Of a DNA stretch of 44,804 bases, positions 29,076-36,743 are shown piece after piece. The stretch's first letter is position 1. Every line of letters begins with the position of its first letter. The notes beneath the pieces were generated by a model. That model was not told where the DNA came from and ran no database searches. It saw nothing but the letters and a program-made list of their open reading frames with translations. A program made the translations under genes and the position numbers. The DNA lies in NCBI GenBank assembly GCA_900314605.1, contig OMVX01000008.1, forward strand, positions 1-44,804. Direction: 5' to 3'. This stretch comes from an uncultured Methanobrevibacter sp. (GTDB taxonomy: Archaea; Methanobacteriota; Methanobacteria; Methanobacteriales; Methanobacteriaceae).

Positions 29076-29354
29076 CTATAAACCCACAGAAATGCTTAAT
29101 AACATGCAAAATGGTATTGTAAAAAAATGTCCAATATTAAAAAACTGCTTATAAAACCAATAATTGCACCGTAAGTATAGCATATGAAGTTTCATTATTA
29201 GTAATAAAACCTGAAATAGCTCCACCAATAATCAAGCCCATTATATCTATAGATCCAATATCTGTTATAATCCAATTAAAATCATAATTACTGATACAAT
29301 TACTCCTTTAACAATTGGTATTAATTCAACATTAATTGCAATATCTTCTGACAT
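29076..29354 (-). pseudogene. Frameshifted small membrane protein (DUF5518-like)
   Basis: From an ATG at 29354, behind a good GGTGAT SD, the frame gives MSEDIAINVELIPIVKG and a hydrophobic segment, then stops at 29265-29267. Coding character continues in shifted frames with Gly/Ile-rich membrane sequence (GLIIGGAISGFITNN, then GAIIGFISSFLI). At least two frameshifts are needed to join them, so the gene is broken. The Gly-rich hydrophobic pattern resembles the small membrane proteins labelled DUF5518 in Methanobacteriales, but that match is from memory and weak. Confidence 0.55.
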
Positions 29355-29366
29355 GGTTATCACCAT

Positions 29367-29495
29367 TTATTTTATTATCTTATCAAGAAGTTCTTCATCT
29401 GGCATAGTATTATCACCAAATCTGTCATAAATGAGGGGAACTATTATAAAAATGACTTTATCATTATAAAAATATATTTCAATAAATTTTCCCAA
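29367..29495 (-). pseudogene. C-terminal remnant of a small protein
   Basis: A 42-residue frame ends with VPLIYDRFGDNTMPDEELL before TAA at 29367. It has only a TTG head with no SD. An overlapping frame starting at an ATG near 29513 stops early, so a frameshift may have split one gene. It lies 12 bases upstream of the broken membrane protein on the same strand, suggesting a former two-gene unit. Confidence 0.4.
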
Positions 29496-29771
29496 AACAT
29501 ATAAAAAGAAGAAAGAAAAAAGTGATTTAATTAAAATAATTTAAAATTAAATTAATTAGTATGTGAATAATCTTAATTAAAAATTAGCACATAATTTTTT
29601 TAAAGAACCATTTAAACCTATAGATTTATATATTTATAATATAATATAATATACTGTAATTAATATAATTAATATAATATAATATAATAGGGATTAACTT
29701 ATAATTATTTTTGATGTGGTTATCTATTGTTGATTTAAAAGTCTGATTTAGTACACATATCTCAAAAAAAA

Positions 29772-29779
29772 TATATAAA
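29772..29779 (+). promoter_or_regulatory. TATA box of the GGDEF-like/adhesin operon
   Basis: TATATAAA preceded by an A run (29764-29770) forms a strong BRE/TATA-like element. Transcription would start near 29800, leaving about 110 bases of leader before the SD AGGAGG at 29901-29906. The leader contains a 21-codon ATG ORF (from about 29800 to a TAG near 29864) of unknown meaning. Confidence 0.5.
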
Positions 29780-29912
29780 CATTAATAAAGAGTATAAAGA
29801 TGAAAATTCTATTGAAGAGCATGAATAAAGGTAATATTACTAGTGTCGAATATTTAATTTATTAGTCTCTTATAAACCAGAATATTTAAACAATAATTTT
29901 AGGAGGAAAATT

Positions 29913-30839
29913 ATGGAAATAAAATCTGCGAAAATTTTATTAATTAGCGATGATAAGGAAAAAATGTTTTTTAATAAAATTAAGAATATATTTAAAAATG
30001 ACAAATCAATTAATTTAATTTATTCTAATTCTTCTACTCATAATTTAAATAATCATATGTTTTTTGATTTATCTATGATTTTTATTGATTACGAATTTTT
30101 AAATACTGATATAGAAGAATTATTATCATTTATTATATCTTATTTATCTTATAAACCTTTTGTTATTATATTTTCAAAAAAACAGCATAATCTATCATCT
30201 AAAAACATTTATGAAAATGCTCTTATATTTAGTAAACCTATAGATGAGAATTTTTATAATTCCACTAAAAATATGCTTGATATTTTAAGGTATAAACTGG
30301 AGATTAGTGATGTAACTTTATTACCAGGATTATTAGAACTTACTAATGTTTTAGAAGAAAAATTCGACAATAATGAAAATTTCTCCTTACTTTATATAGA
30401 TATTGATAAATTTAAATCTTTTACTGATTATTATGGTTTAAAAAGGGCTACTGAACTTTTAATTCATTTATCACAAATTATTATTAATGTAATGAGCGAA
30501 TATGTTGATTTTCTTAATAATATATATAATATTGGTGGAGATGATTTTGCTATAATTTTGGCTGATGACCATAATATTAAAGAACTGGGTGATAAAATAA
30601 TTGAAAGGTTTGATGAAATTGTGCCTAAATATTATGATGATGAAGATTTAAGAAAAGGATATATTTCTGTGTTAAATAGAGAGGGTATTTATGAAGATTT
30701 TTCTTTAATATCTTTATCTATTATTTCTGTTACAAATAATTTTAATAAATATCATTCTATAATGGATATATATAATGAAATGAAGCAAATGAAATATAAT
30801 GCTAAACAATTTGGAGGATCTATTTTATTGCAGACATGA
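29913..30839 (+). CDS. Receiver-like plus GGDEF-like signalling protein (first of pair)
   Basis: A 308-residue soluble protein. Residues 6-125 form a receiver-like domain with acidic D13-D14, candidate phosphoacceptor D59 (MIFIDYEF), S88 and K108-P109. Residues 135-305 match a GGDEF domain: PGLLELTNVLEEKF, the metal-site YIDIDKFKSF (D163, D165) and GGDDF at 208-212 in place of GGDEF. Guanine-contact positions are altered: FKxxND reads FKSFTD and the following GD reads A179-T180. SD AGGAGG is strong. The second paralogue starts 16 bases downstream. It may be an active nucleotide cyclase with changed specificity or a binding-only domain. Confidence 0.8.
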   Translation: MEIKSAKILLISDDKEKMFFNKIKNIFKNDKSINLIYSNSSTHNLNNHMFFDLSMIFIDYEFLNTDIEELLSFIISYLSYKPFVIIFSKKQHNLSSKNIYENALIFSKPIDENFYNSTKNMLDILRYKLEISDVTLLPGLLELTNVLEEKFDNNENFSLLYIDIDKFKSFTDYYGLKRATELLIHLSQIIINVMSEYVDFLNNIYNIGGDDFAIILADDHNIKELGDKIIERFDEIVPKYYDDEDLRKGYISVLNREGIYEDFSLISLSIISVTNNFNKYHSIMDIYNEMKQMKYNAKQFGGSILLQT

Positions 30840-30855
30840 TTAGGAGTTTTATTTT

Positions 30856-31773
30856 ATGAAAGATAAAAATATTTTAGTTATTGATGATAAAGGCGATGTA
30901 ATTAAATTAATGTTAGATTTATTTAAAAATGATTCTCATATAAAAATCAAATCTATCAAATCTAATATTGAAGATTTAAAGAAAAATTTTACAATCCTTG
31001 ATTATATGATTATAATAAATGAAGATGATTTAGATTGTGATTTAAATGATATTATCAATTTTTTAAATTATCATTTTTCACAAAAATTGCCTATTTTTAT
31101 TATTTCTAGTGATGAGGGCACTGTTAAAAATCATAAATTTATGTCTTCAGTTTATAATTATATACTTAAACCTCTAGAAAAAGATGAATTTAAAAATACA
31201 ATTAAATATATTATTAAGGTATGTGATTATAATAAAAATTGCAATCCATTTTCTAATATTCCTGGAAGATTTATTTTTAAAAATAAAGTTCAAAATGAAA
31301 TAAAAAATGGAACAAATTTTAATGTTTTATACGTCGATTTGAATAATTTTAAAGAATTTAGTGAATATGTAGGTCTAAAAAAAACGAACGAAGTACTTGT
31401 TATGTTTAGTCAATTATTATTTAATATAACCAAAAAATATTTTAATACTAATGATGTTATAGGGCATGTTGATGGTGATGATTATGTATTATTATTAACC
31501 GATACTACTAAGACTGAAATTATATGTGATAAAATTATTAAAGAGTTTGATAAAAAAATCGTCGATTATTATTCAAATGAAGATTTAAAAAAGGGGTTTA
31601 TTGAAGTTTTAAATAGATCAGGTCATCTAGAAAAAATCAATATTATGGGAATTTCAATTGTTATTATGAAATCATCAGATTTTTTAAACAAAACCCCTGA
31701 TGATATTTACATTCAAATGATGAAACTTAAAAGAATCGCAAAAACAAAAAAATGCTCTACTATAATGTCTTAA
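30856..31773 (+). CDS. Receiver-like plus degenerate GGDEF-like protein (second of pair)
   Basis: A 305-residue paralogue of the preceding gene. The receiver-like part keeps D10-D11 and K105-P106, but the phosphoacceptor position reads Asn55 (MIIINEDD). The GGDEF-like part has YVDLNNFKEF (second metal Asp replaced by Asn163) and DGDDY at 206-210 where the first protein has GGDDF. Both share an unusual segment near residue 240 (EDLxKG[YF]IxVLNRxG). Loss of key residues suggests a pseudo-enzyme partner or nucleotide sensor. The adhesin begins 31 bases downstream, so all three probably form one transcript. Confidence 0.78.
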   Translation: MKDKNILVIDDKGDVIKLMLDLFKNDSHIKIKSIKSNIEDLKKNFTILDYMIIINEDDLDCDLNDIINFLNYHFSQKLPIFIISSDEGTVKNHKFMSSVYNYILKPLEKDEFKNTIKYIIKVCDYNKNCNPFSNIPGRFIFKNKVQNEIKNGTNFNVLYVDLNNFKEFSEYVGLKKTNEVLVMFSQLLFNITKKYFNTNDVIGHVDGDDYVLLLTDTTKTEIICDKIIKEFDKKIVDYYSNEDLKKGFIEVLNRSGHLEKINIMGISIVIMKSSDFLNKTPDDIYIQMMKLKRIAKTKKCSTIMS

Positions 31774-31804
31774 AATATTATTAATAAATTAAGGAGGAAA
31801 AGTT

Positions 31805-34800
31805 ATGAACAAAAATTATTTTTTAATATTAATTTTATGTTTAATGTTTTTATTGGTATCTACAGTATCTGCTAATCCATATGATGATTCAAATATTAAT
31901 TCTACTTATGAAGATTATAATAATAAAATAAATGAAAATAAATTTATTAATAATGATTATGATACTTCTTCAAATGGGTATGTTAATGATACTTCTTCAA
32001 ATTGGTATGTTAATGGAAGCCGAAATGAAGATGGTAATGGAACAATGGAAAATCCCTTTAATAATCTTGAAAGTTCATTGATACATTCAAATGATGGAGA
32101 TACAATATATATTGCTTCTGGAACATATAAAGGCATTAAAAATCTTAATTTAACTATTAATAAAAGATTAAATTTTATTAATTATGGTGGTGAAGTAATT
32201 TTTGATGGTGAGCATAAATATACGATTTTTAATGTTACTACAAATTCATTGAATATTACGGGTTTAACATTTACCAATGCTTATTCTATAACAAATGGGG
32301 GATGTATTAATTTTGAAACAGGTTTAATAAATAGTAAAATTAATGCAAATTTCATTAATTGTTCAGCATTTTATGGGGGAGCAATATATTTCAATGGTGA
32401 TGTTATTAATAATATTTTTATTGGTTCATTTATTAATAATACGGCATTAGGTCATGGTGGTGCTATTTATTTAAATTCTAAATTAAAAAATAACTTGTGG
32501 GATATCATTTGTAATGGAAATTTAGCTCATTTTGAAGGTGGAGCTATATACGTTGATGCTGATTCTATAAATAATACTTTCATTGGTCTTTTCACAAATA
32601 ATACAGCGAATTCTGTTTCTGGTGGTGCAATTATTTTTAATAAAACTTCAAATAATGATATATTTAGTGGGAACTTTTATAATAATACTGCAACATATTA
32701 TGGTGGTGCAATCAAGTTCTATGATGAAGTAAAATATTGTTTATTTTCAGGTAATTTTTCATATAATTTTGTTACTGCTGGATCTGATGCTGCATTATCT
32801 TTTGATTATAATTCTGTAGTTGAATATTGTAATTTTTCAGGTAATTTCATTCATAATCATCTAAATGAATTCCAAACAGGTGGAATAGGTTTTTTGGGTA
32901 TTGCTAATAATAATATCATCGACGGTTATTTCCTTAATAATTCTGATGGTGCTATTTATTTTCAACTAAAATCTACTAATAATACAATTAATGCTACTTT
33001 TATAAATCATACCCCTAAACATGTAGGTGTTATTCATTTTGAGGATATTTCTATTAATAATATTATTGATTCTAAATTTATTAATAATAAAATATTAGAG
33101 CATGGAGCTGCTATTACATATTATGCAGGAGCTATAAATAATATTATAAAAGGGGAATTTATCAATAATACTGCAGAATATAATGGAGGGGCAATTGCTA
33201 TTTATCAAGCTCAAGGTTATATTGAACCTGTTTATAACCTTACAATTTCCGGAATTTTTATCAATAATACTGCAAAACAAAAAGGAGGGGCAATATATAT
33301 CAATTATGCTTACAATGTCTTATTTGATAATTGTACATTTGATAATAATTATGGATTGCAAGGAGGTGCAATATTTATTGATAAAAATGTTAATGCCACT
33401 ATAATTAATTCAAGATTTACTAATAATAACAATGATGCTAAACTCAGTAAAAATGTTTTAGGTGGGGCTATTTTTCTAAACACTTCTAATATTAATATTG
33501 ATTCATGTGATTTTGATAATAATCAAGCTTATTATGGAGGAGGAATTTTTTTCGAAGATAGTGGTACTGTAATCAATTCTAAATTTATTAATAATAAAAG
33601 AGCATTCGGAGGTTCTGGAATTTATTTTAAAAATGATGGAATTGTTATAAATTGTAATTTTACTAATCATACCAGTGAATTTGATGGTGCAGCTATATAT
33701 TTCCAATCTAATGCAACTATAATAGATTCTATTTTCACTGAAAATTGTGTATCTTCTTATGGTGGTGCAGTATATGTTAAAGGTTTAGCTAATATTACAA
33801 ATTCACAATTTATACTTAATAATGCTACTTGTGGTGGTGCAATCTACTTAGAAAACTTAGGATATATAGTCTCATGTATTTTTAATAGTAATTCTGCAAA
33901 AAATAATGCTGGAGGAGCAATTTTATCCAATAATATTATTACTATTAATAATTCTACATTTACTAATAACACAGCAATAAAAAAAGGAGGAGCAATTATA
34001 ACTTATGGTGGTGGAATAATTAGAAATTCTATTTTTATAGATAATTCCGCTCATTCTGGAGGAGCTATATCTACTACTAATATGTTAAATATTTCACAAA
34101 ATATATTTCAGGGTAATATTGCTATAGATGGAACAAATGATTTTAATTTAGAAAATAATTCTATATTAAAATATATAGTTGATCTTAATTTAATAGAAAT
34201 TAAAGATATTAAATATGGAGATAATGTTAAAATTAATATTTCAGTATTTTGTGAAGGTAAACCATTAAATGAGGGTAAGGTGACTGTTAATATTAAAGGT
34301 TTAGAATATTCTGCAAAGGTATATAATGGAAAAGCAGTTATTTTAATCCCAAAATTAAATGTTGGAAATTATACTGTTAATGTGAATTTTAATGGAGGAA
34401 TAAATTATACCCAAGCATTTTTACCTGTAACTTTTTCTGTTTTAAAACAGAATGCAAAAATTTTAGCTACATCTAAAACATTTGTAATTAATTATGGTGG
34501 GAAATATTCTATTACATTGAAAGATGTTAATAATAAACAAATCTCCGGTTTAAAAATTTCATTTAAATTTAATGGTAAAAATTTATATGCTACCACTAAT
34601 TCTAAAGGTATTGCTACTATTAAATTTAGTTCAGATATTCTTAAAAAGGCTAAAGCAGGTAAACATAATCTAGTAATTACTCTTAATAATAAAAATTATA
34701 ATACAATTACTAAGACTGTTAAAATAAATATTAATAAAGAAAAAACAAAATTGATTGCTCAAAATACGAAGTTTAAAAAATATTTAAAGATAAAAAAATA

Positions 34801-35023
34801 TGGAGTTATTTTAAAAAATAGTAAAGGAAAAGCTATTAAAAATGCTAAACTAGCCTTAAAAATTAATGGTAAAACTTATCAGGTCAAAACAAATTCTAAA
34901 GGTATAGCTTGTTTTAAAATAACTAATTTACGAGTTAAGGGTAAGTTTATAGCTAAAATCCTATTTAAAACAACACCTTACTATCAATCTATTAGTAAAA
35001 CTGTTAAGATAACTGTACAATAA
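31805..35023 (+). CDS. Secreted adhesin-like protein with parallel beta-helix and Ig-like repeats
   Basis: A 1072-residue surface protein. A signal peptide (about residues 1-23, ending STVSA) leads into an Asn-rich linker. Residues 55-785 carry many repeats of the type GGAIYF...N..F.NN[TS]A, the right-handed parallel beta-helix of adhesin-like proteins (ALPs). About three Ig-like modules follow (788-880, 881-970, 975-1072), the last two with KT[FN]SKGIA-type turns. Many NxT/S sites could be glycosylated. No C-terminal membrane helix is seen, so attachment may be through the basic C-terminal modules. SD AAGGAGG precedes ATG 31805. Confidence 0.92.
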   Translation: MNKNYFLILILCLMFLLVSTVSANPYDDSNINSTYEDYNNKINENKFINNDYDTSSNGYVNDTSSNWYVNGSRNEDGNGTMENPFNNLESSLIHSNDGDTIYIASGTYKGIKNLNLTINKRLNFINYGGEVIFDGEHKYTIFNVTTNSLNITGLTFTNAYSITNGGCINFETGLINSKINANFINCSAFYGGAIYFNGDVINNIFIGSFINNTALGHGGAIYLNSKLKNNLWDIICNGNLAHFEGGAIYVDADSINNTFIGLFTNNTANSVSGGAIIFNKTSNNDIFSGNFYNNTATYYGGAIKFYDEVKYCLFSGNFSYNFVTAGSDAALSFDYNSVVEYCNFSGNFIHNHLNEFQTGGIGFLGIANNNIIDGYFLNNSDGAIYFQLKSTNNTINATFINHTPKHVGVIHFEDISINNIIDSKFINNKILEHGAAITYYAGAINNIIKGEFINNTAEYNGGAIAIYQAQGYIEPVYNLTISGIFINNTAKQKGGAIYINYAYNVLFDNCTFDNNYGLQGGAIFIDKNVNATIINSRFTNNNNDAKLSKNVLGGAIFLNTSNINIDSCDFDNNQAYYGGGIFFEDSGTVINSKFINNKRAFGGSGIYFKNDGIVINCNFTNHTSEFDGAAIYFQSNATIIDSIFTENCVSSYGGAVYVKGLANITNSQFILNNATCGGAIYLENLGYIVSCIFNSNSAKNNAGGAILSNNIITINNSTFTNNTAIKKGGAIITYGGGIIRNSIFIDNSAHSGGAISTTNMLNISQNIFQGNIAIDGTNDFNLENNSILKYIVDLNLIEIKDIKYGDNVKINISVFCEGKPLNEGKVTVNIKGLEYSAKVYNGKAVILIPKLNVGNYTVNVNFNGGINYTQAFLPVTFSVLKQNAKILATSKTFVINYGGKYSITLKDVNNKQISGLKISFKFNGKNLYATTNSKGIATIKFSSDILKKAKAGKHNLVITLNNKNYNTITKTVKININKEKTKLIAQNTKFKKYLKIKKYGVILKNSKGKAIKNAKLALKINGKTYQVKTNSKGIACFKITNLRVKGKFIAKILFKTTPYYQSISKTVKITVQ
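31961..32014 (+). repeat. 27-base tandem duplication in the adhesin N-terminus
   Basis: Bases 31961-31987 and 31988-32014 are direct repeats with one mismatch. They encode two copies of a DTSSNxYVN unit in the linker after the signal peptide. In-frame expansion by slippage would change linker length without breaking the gene. Confidence 0.85.
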
Positions 35024-35117
35024 TGTCATTGTATTAAACATTATATTATTATTATTTAATCCTTATGATTGCACTTAAAAAATTTTTATAATAATGATAT
35101 AAAGTTAGGTTGATAAT

Positions 35118-36488
35118 GTGGAAAAAGATAATATTAATATTTTAAAAGAAGATCCTAAAGAATCTATAATGAAAATTGCAGTACCACTTATGATTACGAC
35201 CCTAATAACCAATCTTTATAATATAGTAGATGGAATGTGGATTACTGGTTTAGGCATAAATGCAATTACAGGTATTAGTTTGATAACGCCTATATTTACT
35301 CTGATTAATGGTGTTGCAACAGGATTAGGTAATGGAGTAATCAGTACTATTAATCGTTTTAGGGAGGAATATGGAAAAGATTCAGCCTCTACAGTAGGTA
35401 GTCAGGCTATAGTAATTAGTATATTTATTTCAATATTAATGACCATTGTTTTATGTATATCTTTAAATTATTATTTAGATATTTATGGAGGATCTTATCT
35501 TATAAATAAAGAGGCAATTTCATATGCTACTCCATTATTTCTAGGTTTATCAAGTTTTGTAGTGTCTATTATATTTTCTAGCATTCTTAGAGCAGAAGGA
35601 GACACTAAAAGATCTATGTATGCTCTTTCATTTGGATTAATCTTGAATGCATTATTGGATCCGGTATTTATATATACATTTAAATTAGGTTCAGCAGGAG
35701 CATCTATATCAACAATTTTTACATCACTAATTAGTGCATTGATAATGTATTATTGGATTTTCATTAAGAAGGATATTTCTACTAAAATTAATGTAAAAAA
35801 GGTCTTAAAATCCAAATGGGAATGGTTTATTACAAAAGACATTTTAAAAACAGGTATTCCAGCTTCTTTTGTATTATTTACTTTATCTTTTTCAACACTG
35901 ATTTATTATATATTCATTTATTTAATTGGTGGTGAATTAGGTATATCAATATATTCTTCAGGTTATAGGATTTATATTTTAGGGAATATGCCAATTACAG
36001 CAATCTCAAATGCATTGGTGATTATTATTGCAACATTTTATGGTGCTAATAATATTAAATTTTTAAAACGAGCCCATACTTATGGTACAATTACAGCTTT
36101 TAATTTATCATTATTAATTTGTGCAATATTTTTCATATTTTCAGATCAAATAGCTTCTATATTTATGATAACTACAAATTATCCACCATTAACTGAGGGT
36201 ATTTCTCAGTATATTCGTATTACAGCCTTTTGTATCCCATTTTTAGGTTTAGGATTACCCTCTACTTATTTATATCAGGGAACAGGTAAGGCTTTTATGA
36301 GTTTATTATGGACAATAATGTCTGAAATAATATGTGTAGTTCCAGCAGTGTATTTTATTGTATTTTATTTCAATACTGGATTAATTGGTATATGGACTGG
36401 TTTTGTTGTTGGAAGAGCTATTTCAAATATTTTGAATCTCATATTTGCCCGTATATATATTTACAAATTAGAAAAAAAGATTATATAA
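35118..36488 (+). CDS. MATE-family efflux transporter
   Basis: A 456-residue, roughly twelve-helix MATE transporter, only distantly similar to the one at 22387. The start ESIMKIAVPLMITTLITNLYN, the loop NGVATGLGNGVISTINRF and RAEGDTKRSMYALSFG are family features. It starts at GTG 35118 with GGTTGAT upstream. It follows the adhesin gene by 94 bases on the same strand; whether it is co-transcribed is unclear. Substrate unknown. Confidence 0.92.
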   Translation: MEKDNINILKEDPKESIMKIAVPLMITTLITNLYNIVDGMWITGLGINAITGISLITPIFTLINGVATGLGNGVISTINRFREEYGKDSASTVGSQAIVISIFISILMTIVLCISLNYYLDIYGGSYLINKEAISYATPLFLGLSSFVVSIIFSSILRAEGDTKRSMYALSFGLILNALLDPVFIYTFKLGSAGASISTIFTSLISALIMYYWIFIKKDISTKINVKKVLKSKWEWFITKDILKTGIPASFVLFTLSFSTLIYYIFIYLIGGELGISIYSSGYRIYILGNMPITAISNALVIIIATFYGANNIKFLKRAHTYGTITAFNLSLLICAIFFIFSDQIASIFMITTNYPPLTEGISQYIRITAFCIPFLGLGLPSTYLYQGTGKAFMSLLWTIMSEIICVVPAVYFIVFYFNTGLIGIWTGFVVGRAISNILNLIFARIYIYKLEKKII

Positions 36489-36712
36489 AATATATTCATT
36501 TCGATTTTGAACTTATTGAAAACTAAAATATCCAATTGCCAAAAAAGAATACATAATATTTTTTTCCTAAAATTTTTCTCAAAACATTTTTAAAAAAGAA
36601 TGAATATAGAAAAGGGACTTTTATTAAGATTTATCTTAAAAATTAATTAGGAAACTTAATAATGGTAATTAAATATTACCACAATTTTTAAAAAAAAATT
36701 AAAATCAAAAAA

Positions 36713-36723
36713 AAATATATAAG
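36713..36723 (+). promoter_or_regulatory. TATA box giving a leaderless transcript
   Basis: AAATATATAAG is centred about 26 bases before ATG 36744. With the usual archaeal spacing the first transcribed base would be at or next to the ATG. No SD exists in the intervening sequence. The rest of 36489-36743 shows no gene. Confidence 0.5.
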
Positions 36724-36743
36724 ATAATTAATATAATATCTTT

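Larger units (their letters stand above)
28648..29912. other. 1.26-kb gene-poor region with decayed coding sequence
   Basis: No intact gene is supported here. A plus-strand open frame without an ATG, GTG or TTG at its head runs from about 28730 to a TAA at 28929-28931; its product is unrecognised. Two minus-strand remnants are listed separately. The last 300 bases hold simple TAATATAAT-type repeats (about 29637-29690) and the promoter of the following operon. The region looks like an insertion/deletion-prone segment. Confidence 0.5.

Noticed and set aside
29637-29690. TAATATAAT repeats as a replication origin or satellite
   Set aside because: Short, imperfect and AT-only. There are no origin-recognition-box-like GC-rich repeats and no cdc6/orc gene nearby.
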